A stretch of DNA of 64,000 nucleotides. Origin: Melanocharis versteri (taxonomy: Eukaryota; Chordata; Aves; Passeriformes; Melanocharitidae). How positions within the stretch are numbered: position 1 is the stretch's first letter; every line of letters starts with the position of its first letter. The stretch spans positions 372,001 to 436,000 of the forward strand of contig VZTG01008543.1 of assembly GCA_013397845.1 (NCBI GenBank), written 5' to 3'. The notes under the pieces were generated by a model. It had not been told where the DNA came from. It saw nothing but the letters and a program-made list of their open reading frames with translations, and ran no database searches. Shown here one piece after another: positions 37,901 through 50,700 of the stretch. The position numbers were made by a program, and so were the translations under genes.

Positions 37901-40319
37901 TGAAGCATATCCTTTCCTTGCAACACAGGGAGAAAAAGTAATACCCTTTTGCTCTAATCTCCCCTGCAGCAATCTAATATATTCTTCCTGGCAGAGGCAT
38001 AGCCACTGCCTACCAGCTGCGGATCTGCGTTGAAGGTTTGCAGGACCTGGGCAGAGATGATGAATGCAGGGCACATGGGAGACAAACCATTTCCATTCTG
38101 GCAGTCTCCACAAAGGAGGTCCCACAAAGAGTTTAAAGTCATCTTCCTCTTGTTGGAACTAGAGATATGTGGAACTTTGTCACCACCATGTTCCCTGCCA
38201 CTTGGGCAGCTGCCCTCTGCAGAGCCCTTGTCTCTTCTGTAGCCTCCTGGACAGGCCTATGGTGCTCACCTTGACTGACACAGATAAATCTTTCTCAGTA
38301 TCTAAAACTCTGATCTAAAGCTTCATCCCATGGGTCAACTCCTAGAGCTAAAGAGGATGGTGTAGGACAGAGGCAAATATTCTAAAGTCTCAGCCCAGGG
38401 GTTTCAGTAATTTAATAAGGACAAATAAAGCATAGAAAAAATGATTATCAGGAGTATTTTAGCAGATTAGCACCTCACATATTGAAAGAATTACAGAGTC
38501 TAAATATTGCAGCATGAACATCTTGCTTGTCTACGAGCATGGGCGATACTGCAAACCACGTAGGAGTTGAATTTTAGATGGCTGGGATGCACAGTTAGCT
38601 TAAAGAGCCACGGTCATTATTTTTAGACACAGCTGATTAATTTGCTTTACCAAGACTGAAATGTAACATAATGTATATAATGCAATTAGAAAGCTGTGTC
38701 TCTATTAATGCTGTAGGCAAAATGCAGAGATAAGCTTCTGAGAAGCAGTAGGAGCCTAATAATTATTTACACCTTTATCCTGTGCCGGGAGTTCATGGAC
38801 TACAACCTGGAAGTTTGAGCGTTTGAGAGGCTTGTGCACTAATCATTGCATTATTGATTTTCCCTCAAATTCCACACCTGAATGTGTCTTGCTTGGTTTA
38901 CATGACAGCCTAGAGTGGAACAGGACATGACTAGATGCTGAGGAGCCCAAAAAAGAGGACAAACATGCAGCAAACATGTGCCACAGCTGGAAAGCAAACG
39001 AAAATTAGATTTTCTTCCATATGAGTTTATCTTCTCCCAGAGGAATAGCATGCAAGGCATCCAAGAAGTGTGATGCAAAGGAAGCTGTTTCTGCTCTGGG
39101 TTCATCTAAAACATGATAATTATATAGCACGTAGCTCAGAGAAGTGATTCTTACCAATTCAGCACCCTCTACCAAGACCGCAAGGTTAGCTTCTCAACTT
39201 GACTGTGGGCTCTAGCAACAGACACAACAAATATTTATTTTTCTGCAGACTAGTAGCTAGATGTTGTCAGTTCCACTTTAGGGTTAAAATTTTGGCCCAT
39301 TTTTAGTCCTGTGTGTTGCATAGAAAAAGTCGTGTTAAAAAATACAACAACAAAGCAACTCAACCCAACCCTCCTGAAAAGCCAGCCCAACAAAAAAACC
39401 CCTCCAGACAGAGCTTGTTCATAGTTCTCATTAATAAATTGCATGAGTCTTGTTTTCTTCCTTTAACAGTTTAATTCTCCTTGCTTATTTCTCATTCACC
39501 AAAGGTCAAGCAAGAAACCGTATTGGGAAGTGGGGTGTCAAAGCATGTTGGCTTGCCAATGGATATGCTAAACGAGAACTAAGAGTATAAGGATTAAAAA
39601 CCATCAGATTTGGAAAACACCCTACAGAAAAATGAAGTAAATCAGCTGAAGAGATGTAAGTATTGTCTAATTGCAGTAGCTATTTATAGAATTGAATATA
39701 AGGTTTTCTTTCCCATGCTTAGCAAATTACAACTAATGGGTCTCTAAAAGTTAACCACTATTTTATTTTTTGGAACAGTGCTGGAGAACTGATAAGAGTG
39801 TGCTTACACAGAAATGCATAAAATAATCTCATTATAGTAATGCATGTGCTGTGGCTGAGGGGTGATTTCTGCCCAGACTGTGTCCTGTGTTTCATTGTAA
39901 CTGATCATTTAATAAACAAACAGGAAATAGCACAAACAAGCAGCAGCGGAGCAGGCATTCATTCATTTACTAAGAACTTATAAATGGGTATATGAACACT
40001 CTTATTCTAGAGGGATTTTCTAAAGGAGAAATAGAGCACCCTAAATCTCCATGATCCATTCTATCCTCGACTCCTTTCTGTACTAAAACCCAGAAATATC
40101 TGGTATCATGATAAAGTTTTCAATAATTGACACAGATGTGTTTGCGTCCTGCACCATTTTGGTTAATGGAGAGCTCCAGGGAGCCAAGATTTTGCTTGTT
40201 GTATTCATTTATTATTCATTTAAAGAACGTGGCCATTTGCCAGCAGGAGCTGAAATAAAATCTCCGCCTTCACGCAAGCAATCCAACAACCCTTCAGTCG
40301 CAGTGACATTCAGTTACTA
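34981..40319. other. Noncoding unique DNA
   Basis: No gene, RNA or transposon recognised in about 5.3 kb. Parts (for example 36.25-36.55 and 38.6-38.8 kb) have the same AT-rich, TAAT-rich texture as the neighbouring candidate regulatory blocks. A C7/A-rich run lies at about 35280-35296. Confidence 0.55.
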
Positions 40320-40480
40320 ATGGGTTAGTTCAGTTTTAATCCGCTGCCTAGAGATGAATAACATTAATTATTGTAATTGGTAGTGACAGTAATGGGTGCA
40401 ACATTTCCAGGGCTAATTTGCTCTACTTTTGTATCATGCTAATGTGGCCATTCTGCTTCAGTACCCGAGATAACTAAAAC
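40320..40480. promoter_or_regulatory. Candidate homeodomain-rich regulatory block
   Basis: A dense group of homeodomain-type cores lies within about 50 bp: AACATTAATTATTGTAATTG around 40360-40379. GGCTAATTTGC (about 40411) and ATGCTAATG (about 40436) follow. There is no repeat and no coding frame. The clustering exceeds what I see in neighbouring DNA, but function and conservation are inferred only. Confidence 0.25.
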
Positions 40481-42189
40481 CAGTTCAAATGTCTGTCTAC
40501 TGTACACCATGGTGTACTGCTTGCACATGCAGAGGCTTGCAATGTATGGGATGATTTAGAGCTGCTGTGCTTAGGCAATCGATGGGACAAAATGGTACTG
40601 CAGCATCATGAAATATTCCATGTGAACCCATCACACATTGGCAGGAAATGTTCAGTTTGGCAGCTGAGCCGGGAAAAAAAAATATTGGTTTGATTAAATA
40701 ATAATAAAGAACCCATTTACAACAGGTGAAAATAGGAACTAGATTAAGGTAGGTAATTTTATTATTATTTTGCACTTTACAAAGTCAGAGCAATGATTTG
40801 ACTCAAGGTTTCTTACCTCTCAAGTAAATCTCTCAGCTGCTAAGTTATTAGTGCACACTGAAGCTGGCCTCCCTCAGGCTGGTTTGCTCAAACTGCTCCA
40901 CTTTGAAAAGCATACTTAAATATTTGGTGGGGGAGCACAGGCGATTCTGCAGCTGCTGGTCAGAATGCTAACATATCAGGCACCCAGTTGTTTATCCAAA
41001 ATGGAATAACACCAACAGGAAGGACTGAGAACAGCTCTCCATCCCCAGCCTTTCAAACAGGGTAAAAATCTAAGCCTTGGGACACATTACTGGAAAAAGA
41101 GGTTCTGGGGCGTTAAGATGCCCTGGGCAGAGAGGGACTTAATCTGTGTCTACATCCTACAAGGTAAATGTCCTAAACAGAGAATAACTGAATGAAACTG
41201 AGACTTGATGACTTTAAGAAAGTGCTGGAATCTGAACTGGTTTTTGGTATCTTTTGCCAATATTTGAAAATTTAAAACACACTTTAGAACAAATTTGTGT
41301 CTCCTTGAAAGAGTTCAGAAAAAAATCAACACATAAAATAAAATCTAACTAAATGTATGGGCGCACATATATGTACACATATGCAATTAGAAACTTGTAG
41401 GTTTGAGCAGCAAAGACTATCAAAGAAGCAAAATAGAGGTAAAAAATTCCTAGCTATTTTTCCCAAGCAGTATATGCCATCTCAAATATTAGAAGATGCT
41501 TCCATACACAAAAATTGAATTTAAGTCTGTTCTTATGAGGTACATTAAATTAGATTATGTTTTTATGTACTGACTGGAAAGAAAAAATGCAAGGTCATGA
41601 AACAAACAATCAAAAATAATCCAAAAATATTTTTGTAGTTAGTCTGACTGCTTCCAGAAAGACTTTTATGAAAACAAATCAGCATCAGAATTGCATCAAA
41701 TTCTTCATCAGTTTTTCAGACTTCTGACTTTTTTACTGCTTTTTTACTTCAATTTGAAGAAAATTGATACAATTTAAAAAGACATCCTATTTGAAAATAT
41801 ATATATTCATTCACAGGGTAAGTTGGATTTCTGACTTACAGAGAATGTATAAAAGACAGCACAGTTCCTACCCAAACCAAGCATGCCTCACACCTGAAGA
41901 CTACTGACATTCCCAGTGAAATACATCAGTGCATGGGACAGGACTCTGAGTAGACAAAGTGGTTAAGCTGAGGGGCAGATCCCTCCAGCTGCTGATGACT
42001 CAGAAGGGGCAGGCAGAGGATGGGAAGTGACGATTTGGGGTACCAGGTCCAGCTCACAGCTGGCGCATGTCTCTGTGCCGTGTCAGTATGCTGTCTTAAA
42101 AGGAGTTAAGGTCCAACTTGTCCCCTCTTGTTGCTCCAGAGTTTCCTTCTTCTCATGCTCAGAAACTTTGCTCTCTTACACAGCCAAAA
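40481..42189. other. Noncoding unique DNA
   Basis: No gene or recognisable repeat. AT-rich in 41.2-41.85 kb, with short alternating purine-pyrimidine stretches (ACATATATGTACACATATGC near 41366). Confidence 0.55.
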
Positions 42190-42495
42190 ATTATTCATTG
42201 CCTGTTTAGACCCATTTGTTCCTGTGCCAGCACTGTCCTTTGGCTTAAATTGCTCTCCTCCCTCCCTGGTGTTTACCCTCATAATGTATTTATAGATAGC
42301 AATCAGATCCCATCTCAGCTTTCATTTTGCTGGGCTAAACATGCCAAGCTTTTCCCAGTTTGCTCTCATATGACAGGCGCTCTATTCCCCCTGTTCTCCT
42401 CACAGTCCTCCTCCCCACCTGCTCCTGTATCAGTTGTTATCTCATGGTATGAAGAGACACCCACTTGGTGACTGAGGTCCCCTCTCCTTCAGGTG
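42190..42495 (-). mobile_element. Ancient CR1/L3-clade LINE fragment, antisense
   Basis: Read on the + strand, the antisense hallmarks of the segment downstream of the CR1/L3 reverse transcriptase appear in order: CCTCCCTGGTGTTTACCCTC, ATGTATTTATAGATAGCAAT, CAGATCCCATCTCAGC, TTTTGCTGGGCTAAACATGC, CAAGCTTTTCCCAGTTTGCT, CTCATATGACAGGCGCTCTA, then a C/T-rich stretch ending near CATGGTATGAAGAGACAC. These match the order and spacing of old CR1 copies known from birds, turtles and crocodilians. Both ends are eroded. It is better preserved than the fragment at 18.0 kb. Confidence 0.85.
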
Positions 42496-44098
42496 CCACG
42501 CTTACAAGAGGTAGGGATGAAGGTCCTCATCCCGGGAGTGCTGGGGGTCCTTGCTGGCTGGGAGAAGGGTGCAGTCCAGGGAGCCATGCCCAGCAGGTTC
42601 AGGTGCTGCTACCTGCCCCAGCCCTGCTGCTCACGGACCCACCCGTGTGTGTCTGTGGGTTAGCCTGCAGCTGCACTTCATGGGACACTCATTATGGGAT
42701 GCGCCTGGGACATCCATCATGGGATAAAACGACCCCCGCTGCTTCAGCCCTGGAGCAATGAGATGTGTGATCCTTGGGAATAACTAAATTAAAAGGATGC
42801 ATTAATAGGGCTACTGTTCACATTTTCTGACAACATATTTCCTCTGTGCTATTTATAAATCTTACATGAAGAATTATTTTTCAGATTCTCATCTGGCATA
42901 CATTGATGAAGCTTCATTAGCTACAATGAAGCCTATCACTGTAGTAGCCAATCAGTGGACTATTTATTAGTTAAGTTGTAGAACATGCCTTTGAAGGGGA
43001 CTTTCTTCCCCCTCTACATAATCCATCCAACCATATTTCTTCCTTCACTTTGCATTGGAAAAAAATATATTCTTCAGGTTGTTGCCAAAACCTTCATGAT
43101 TCACTATATTGAAATAAATCTAACTTCCTGGAATTTATAGGCAGGGATGCTAAGCTGAGTCTGATTAATCTAAGATTTGAAGGGCTGCAGCCCAGCTATA
43201 ACTTCCAGTAAGGAGCTGTAATTACAGGTTAAGTATGGCAAATCCAGACTGCTCAACATTGCTGTATTGATTCCTTTAAACCATTAAATATGGAAGTTCA
43301 AATTCATGCACAAAGGCAACATTTTTGAAATCCCAGCAATTTAGGAGGATTATGTTTCCCAATGTGGCATGGATGGAAGAATACTTATCTAACTAATGGC
43401 TTCTTTCTGCTGGAGAAACTCAAGATCAGAATGCACAACCAGGACTTAATTTTATTTTAAGACGGATAAGGTTTTTTGAACTTCTTCCACTGTTTTTTAG
43501 TCATATTCTGACAAGGGCAGAGAATTATGACAGGAAGATAGGGAAAAAAACCTCCCACTACAGCCATGAACCTGGTGATGTTCCCAGTTGCCATTCTGCT
43601 CAACATTATGATTGCACTTCCAAAAAATCAAGGACTCAAGGACACAAAAAACCAATTCAATAATTCTCCTTTCTGTGCTTCTCCAGGAGCAGGGAACCTC
43701 TCCCTCCTACCATGAAAGCTAAGTGACAGATAGTAGAGGGACTATGGTGAGCTGCTGATTAGCTGGGGTCCCAATCACATTGGAGTGTGTAGTACAAAAA
43801 TGTGTTAGTTGTGCGACTTAGAAGTGTTGCCCCTCTAGCTAATTTAGAGCACCCTCAGGATGCTTTTATCTGCTCTGGCTACTCCCTTCTGTCCCTTCTC
43901 ATGCTGGCAGGACCACGGCTTGCATCAGCTGTACGTGACTTCCCATCCTGAGGAGGGGGATGGCACAGTTTTGAATTTTCTACCTTAAGGTATAAGGGGA
44001 GGCATGTTGGGGAAGGTGAGGTTGTTTTCTGTGCCCATCTGAGCAAAAATGTGACAAAAAATGCCCCAGGGAACTGGGTCAAAGGAGCTGATTTCATC
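42496..44098. other. Noncoding unique DNA
   Basis: The first 270 bp are GC-rich and contain a degenerate 25-bp tandem pair (42681-42730). From 42.8 kb the sequence is AT-rich with many ATTA/TAAT words and no repeats, again resembling gene-desert conserved DNA. No gene recognised. Confidence 0.55.
42681..42730 (+). repeat. Degenerate 25-bp tandem pair
   Basis: TGGGACACTCATTATGGGAT (42681-42700) and TGGGACATCCATCATGGGAT (42706-42725) match at 17 of 20 positions with an offset of 25 bp. It is an old local duplication. Confidence 0.75.
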
Positions 44099-44113
44099 TT
44101 TTTTTTTTTTTTT
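44099..44113. repeat. Poly(T) tract
   Basis: A 15-nt T run. No retroelement body adjoins it on the downstream side. Confidence 0.9.
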
Positions 44114-44740
44114 ATCCTTTAATTCAGTGACAGTTTTGATATTTGTTTAAAAAGATTCTCTAAGATCAGGGTTGTTGTGTCTTTGTGCCTGTAATTGTAT
44201 TAAAAGTGCCACGCAGCTTTTTCTATAAGCTAGAATACTGGTATTATGTGTCATCTGTGCAAAACACTTACGAGATCTGGTCCATAATTACAGCTTTCTA
44301 ACATCACAGGAGAACATTTCTCAGACCTACTAATTGTGCTGCCCTTTATGGTCCATCTTATTGATTAAACATCTGTTAGTGTTTTGGCGAAATGAGAATT
44401 CACTTGCAATGCAATGTGTCTGGTATATTAAATTCTGTTTAAGTCAGCCCTAACTACAAGTTTGAGATACATGTATTGTATCTCCGTAATTGTATCTTGG
44501 TATTTTTTGCCTCTGTTTGTTGTTTGTACTGTTTGCTGGAGAGCAAGAGAGTGTTCTAACACTTTCTTTACAGCAAAGCGAGATTATATTCCCTTAATTC
44601 TTTTGCCACGCTTGAACCATTTCAGGCAGACAAATGCTTGGGAATATTGTAAAATAATAAATTAATACAGACCGCTACCTTTTTTTCTTATGCCACAATC
44701 CAATTACACAGTAAATTTTATCTTTTGTGGCAATGTCAGA
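44114..44740. promoter_or_regulatory. Candidate conserved noncoding block
   Basis: About 620 bp of repeat-free AT-rich sequence with regularly spaced homeodomain-type cores (CCATAATTACAGC near 44282, ACTAATTGTGC near 44329, TTGATTAAAC near 44361, CCGTAATTG near 44484) and no sustained open frame. It looks like the long conserved elements of developmental gene deserts, but conservation cannot be seen from one sequence. Confidence 0.25.
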
Positions 44741-47700
44741 GATACTGATGTATGAAGTGAGTGAGGCAAAGAAAAAAAAAACACAACCAGAAACAACCCC
44801 ACAAAAAAAAAAGACTTTTTAATTAGACATTCTTAATTGTGAAGAATTTCCTTTTCAAGAAGCAAAATAAAAGGATTTTTGAACAAGATCCCTCTGCTCC
44901 TACTCTTCATAATTCAAATTAAAATATAAAAAAAAAGATGTTAGTATGCTAGTAACCTCTGGGAAATTAAAAGAGCAGCTCTTGCAAAGGGATTGCAGAG
45001 AAGCAATGCAGAGTCCTTCTCTCTTTCCATTCCATGTGCTTACGAAAATGCTACGACTTCTTCACAAGAGAAATCCAAAAGCTGACACAAATTGAGAGGA
45101 GGAGAGAGTGTTTCACTGCTGTCCAATGTAATTTCAAATTGACTTATCCTTCCTTTATCTCATTTGCTGACTGATAAAATCTCGACAGTATTAAAAAATA
45201 ATCCAAGTCCTATTGCATGACTTGTTTTCCTTCTGCATGTTTTATGTATATTGATTGGAGAAATGAAAAAATGCTAATACCCATATGTTGTTACATCAAG
45301 AAAATGTGGACCACTTGTTTTCCCAAATCACATTATGTCTGGATGATTTTGCAAAGATCTGTGAGCTGAGCTTGTATTCAGTTTCAAGATGAAATGAACT
45401 GACCCAACAAAGAAGCAAAATTAAATTACTTCTACCCATATTTTGTCCCTTTGACATTTACTTTCAGTACCCCTCCCTCCATCATCTCCTTCAGTCTGAC
45501 GGTTACAGTATCAACACTGAAATGCTGCCTGCAAGAAAAATACCCCCTTCATTTGTCCAGAGCTGGGTGAAGTCAAAGAGAGTCTTTCCGCTGAATTAAG
45601 GAGGTTTGGTCAGGTCCTTTGCCATTTATGTATGAGAATGGAAATCCTACTGCAGTGTTTTAGAGTCTGAATTGCAGGGTAAGAACAGCTTCTTCAGCTT
45701 CAGACAGAAACCTCACTTGGATCAAGGAACAAAAATGATCAGAGTCTTGAAGCTTTATCTAAACCCAGGCTCAAGAAAACTGCTGGGAAGATGTGCACTA
45801 CTGTTACTGACTGCCAAAAAGCAAAATGAACAAAAGGGAAGATAATGAGAATAACAAGAACAAAAAGTCACTCCTGATTCCCATAACCAACACAATTAAA
45901 AAATAAATGACAGAAAAATTAAGCTGAACCTGAGACTGTCTGAAAACCAAATTCTTCTTAGACATGATACTGTTTATAGTATTTTCCATTCCCAAAAAAT
46001 AAAGAAAACTAATTCTTCTAATAACACCTATGCCTTTATACCTGTGCAAGAATCTGAACTTGTTCCTGCCATAACTTTACTACACAAAAAAGTATAGGAG
46101 TAGCAAACCAGCTCTAGAAGTTGTTATTTTGACTCAATGGACAGTGTTCTTAATTACAGACAGTGTAAGAATTAGGAAAAACCTGATTTTAATATTGAGT
46201 CAGTTATGACTACAAAAATGTGGAAAGTTGAATGTGGAAGAAGGATGTGTGAGCATTTCATATGCTTTTTTAACTGCTCCAGCATAGAGGTATATTCAGA
46301 AACTGTATTTATTTCTAGTAGCCAGCTGATTTACTGTTGCTTTGATTCGCCCTGCTGAAAAGTTTGTCAAATTTTCCCTTGTGACTCATCTGGTGTACCA
46401 AGTGTCCAGGAGATGGCTTATGGCTTAAATGCAACCCCGCTGAAAAATGTACAACTGCTCTTATGATTAAGTGAACAGCTTTAGCTTTAAATATGAATGT
46501 CCCCAACTTCAGAAGGCATTTAAAATTTGCTTCAGCTTAAGGAACTCAGGGACATCCTCACTTCAGGTTTAGGACAAAAAAAAAACCAAAAAAACAAAAA
46601 AACCCTTGCAATTTTGCACTAGGTAATGGAAAGGTTCCTGGGTCAAGCCTTGTGGAAAAGTACCCTTACCCTCTTCAGGAAATATCCTATCAAGACAGTA
46701 TATGAGAGACAGGGAAAAAAGACAGAAACCGAGGGCTTCATTAAAGGTTTCTGCTGGTCTTGAGGGTAGGAAGCAGTAGAAATTGCATAAGTGGCCATGG
46801 TAGTCCTGTGCCTCACTCTATTAGCTTCCTGTGGGCTGTGAAAACACAGGTGTGATTTTTCTTATTGTTAGAAAAAATATCCTCCACACTGTGAGTTAGG
46901 TACCTCCTGCATTGCTGTCTGTTGGCCCCTGAGTACAAAAAAGTGGCAGCACAAGACACTTCCTGGCGGCTTGAGTGGCAGCTTTCACACCCCTTCCCGT
47001 GTCCCAGCTGCCCAGAGGAAAGGCTGGGCATCTGCTGGGCTTTGATTTCCTTATTTCCTTCCCTCACAGTTCTGCAGAGCTCCTCCCAGAGTTGCACCAA
47101 TATGTGCTGTTGTCAATCTGCGCTAAACACAGCCTGTGGGTCCTTGGCCAGTTTTGGCTGGGCAAAGCCAGCTATCTCCTGCAACTCTGGGAGAGGATCT
47201 GCACAAGGAAGGGTTGAATCTCTTTTCACGGTGAGAGATCTGACACACCAGAAAAATTTAAAATTTTGCTACAGAAAGTTGCATGCTTGTTTCATGGTTG
47301 TAGAGACAGATTTAACAGACTGAAGACTACAGCTCTAGACTGGAAATGTAACTCAGGCAGCAAAAATGCATTTTGTAATCCTTTTGTTTGAGAATTCTTT
47401 GCTTCTTCTTGTTTTGGGTAGCATGTGCTAGATACGTGATGCACAATACTTAGGTTCAGTCATGCACAAATTTGTAGAAATTGGGTACATTATCTGACAG
47501 AGCAGTCACAAAAGAGAATTACCACAGTACAAGTGAGCTTGCATCTGCTCTAGCAGGCAGCTCCTGCAGAAGCTGTATTCAAGACACCTCCCTCCACTTC
47601 TGAAACAAATTTCAGTGTATTGGGTAGTGCTCAGCCCTCACCTTTGTACCAGTACAGGTCTCAGAGTAAAACCCTGACTTTGCTGTCTTAGGCTGAAGCC

Positions 47701-50700
47701 ATGTATTGTTGCCTCAGCAAGCAGTTGAGTCTAATTTCACTTTACATCAAGCAGACCAAAAATTCCATTTGAAAGGTGACAGGCCAGTGCATTAAGCAAT
47801 TGCACCAGTGGTGGGGTTAAAGTGGATAAATTATATAAGACTAGAGCCTGACACTAAAAACCACCAGCTGGCTCAAGGACGTTTCTATCCACTCTGGCTC
47901 ATTAGACTTAGGACAACAAGGTCAGCTATGTTAAATATAATCACAGGCCTTCCTAGAGGGTATGGTAAATGTGTTGGCTAATTTTTCATACCTTATCCCA
48001 GATAATCTATCACCCACAGCTTGAGAGGTAGCTTGCTTGTGTTTAAAGTATCCACTCTACTTATGGCCAGTTAAGACAAATCTTTATTGTTTTTCAACCA
48101 GGATGAGCCAAATTAATCACAAGCATTTACCTCCTTCCTCCCCTATTAAAAACAAAGGGGTTGTAGTTCATGTATGTTAGCACTCAGCTTGGCATCATCT
48201 TTTTAATGGAAAAATAAACTGAGCTGTCTATTCTAAATTGAATCAAGCAAAATAAATAAGCAAACAAGATTTTTCTTTGCTGTAGGTACAGAGACTGTGT
48301 CCGGAATGAAGAAGGATAATTAATTTGAAACTCTTTGGGGAAAACAGTGTCTTTTTGTACTCTGTTTTTAAGGTCCCTAACACAGTGGGGGTCTGTTCTA
48401 TTACTATAACTTCCATGCACTACAGTAATAAAAATAATAATACTGTGAAAGTTATTTAATGTTAAGTCTTCTTGGGTGAACTGCATCTCTCTCCTCCGGA
48501 AGGTCCACTGGCCCTAACAGAACAGTGTCATACATGGAGAGAAGAATGGCAACTTCTGTGCTACTGATGCAGCTCTTGGGATGCATTTTATAATAATTAG
48601 CTATAAAAGCTAATGTGATAAAGTGAAGGTGGTAACTTCCCTCCCTTCTGCTGCCAAACATTGTCCTGGAGAAACCAGTGCAATGCCCCCTTAGAGTACC
48701 ATTCTGATCTGCTACTGCCAGAACATCATAGCAGCCCAGGATTGCATTTGTGGATTTTCCATTTTTTGGAACCATCAATTTCCCATTTCTGCTTGTTTGA
48801 AAGCAGCCCTTGCGAGACTATGTGCTGGTCCTGATCACCAAAGGCCATATAAAAGAGGCCCTGCCATGGGAAGAATCTACTGCAGCTGTTGCTGCACATC
48901 AAGCTGCCTTGATAACAGGATTGTTGATTTAAAGTGAGCCAACTCATTATCCTGAGAAGTGCCAAGATGATATTACTGATATTACTTATAATTAATTTAA
49001 CTGTAAATTGCTATCTAGAATCTAGAGGCAAACATCAGTCCTGGCTAGCTTTATCTTGCTGATTTAAATGGCTGTGTCTGAATCTGCTTCCTTAGAAGCA
49101 GGGTCCCCATGGTTCCGAAAAACCCAAGAGAAAAGGAAACATGTCTCTAGAATAAGCATATATAAACCTTTAACTTGTATACGCTTGTGAAAGGATCAGC
49201 TCCCGTGGTGCTCTGAAGCAGGTCTAAGCTAGGCTGTAGGTAATGCCTCTAAGTTGCTTATTCCCTTTGGAAGTGTTTGAAAAACTCTCTAGGAACTTCT
49301 GCAATGGCAGAAAATTCCAGATGACATCACGCTGCTGAAACCTCAGAAGGGTACACTTTTAATGCTAGGTTATGGCTTAGCACCAAATTGCATGCAGGTG
49401 GCTTTTTCTTCAGATGGTTCTCGGTGGTGTATTTGCGCATCACCTCATCAGACATGTACCAGCTATTGAAAAGTCAAGCTCAGTCATCAGGAATAGTATC
49501 TGAGATACTGTCTATAATTATTACCCTGTAATTAACTATACATCCTAAATACTCCAGCATAATATCCAGCACTTAGGTAGCTCCTTATGAGTGACAATTT
49601 TTCAGTAGCACTGAGAGACTTGAAGCCTGGCTATGCATTGCTCTGCAATTTGCTGAATTATATGCACCAGGATGGCTGAGTATTACAATGCCCAACATTG
49701 TGATTTAGTAGAACTTGACATTCACTTCAGCCCTTTATTTCCCTGCTGGTGCCTAAAGAAAAAAAAACTTGCTTTAAGCTTGGGTTATTATTCCTTTGTA
49801 TTTGTATCACTTTTTTCCTGTGCTAGTTCCTACACCATGGAGAAAACAGGAGATAACTTGACCACAAGGAATAAGGAGACGTTTAAAAGATACACTCCTC
49901 GATTCCCATCATCCATAAATGCAGACATTGGAAGCTGCTTTCTGTTTTCCACAGAGGAAGGGAGAAGAAATAACATATCCAATTAAAAGAACAGGGGACT
50001 GTTTAGGCAGCCAGAAGCCTTTTGATGCAAATCTCTGCTGTATTACCAAAGCCACAGCAACAATGCTGATTTATACCAGCAGATGAATATCAGACATGAG
50101 TTAGAATTTTTTACCCAGACCATCTGTTACAAGGTCTTTATGCTTGAGGTTTCCTGGGGTTCTTTAATGACCAATAGTCAGTGTGTTCACAGGTTTTATG
50201 CCTACTCCAAAGGACAACACACTGCAGGTTTTGTAGAATATGGATACTCCTAATCTCATGCTGAGGTGTTGGTTCATTACAGATTTGGCAGAGTATTGAT
50301 GCATTTCACTGAACAACCAACAAATGTTCTTTTAGCACTCTAACATATCCTGGGACATCTACTGTCCAAATACCTATTTTATTAAAAAAAAATCTCTGAT
50401 CCATTTATGAGTTCTGCAGATGAAGACACACCGATTTTAATTAATGAACAAAAAGCCATGCATAAGCAACTCAGTTCTGAACACTAAAAAGTGGATTAAA
50501 ACCTTTTCTTTAGACTTATTGAAAAGTTGTTGAATGGGTACCATAATTTTATACTACTGAAGGCATTTTACTATTCAGGATATTTTCCATGTCAAGTTCT
50601 ATGACAGATTTGAGCTGATGCACAAGAAGAGTTTGAATTACACTTAATTTCATATAAAGTGTCATTATGGCTCTGGGTATCATGTCTTACACACAGCACA

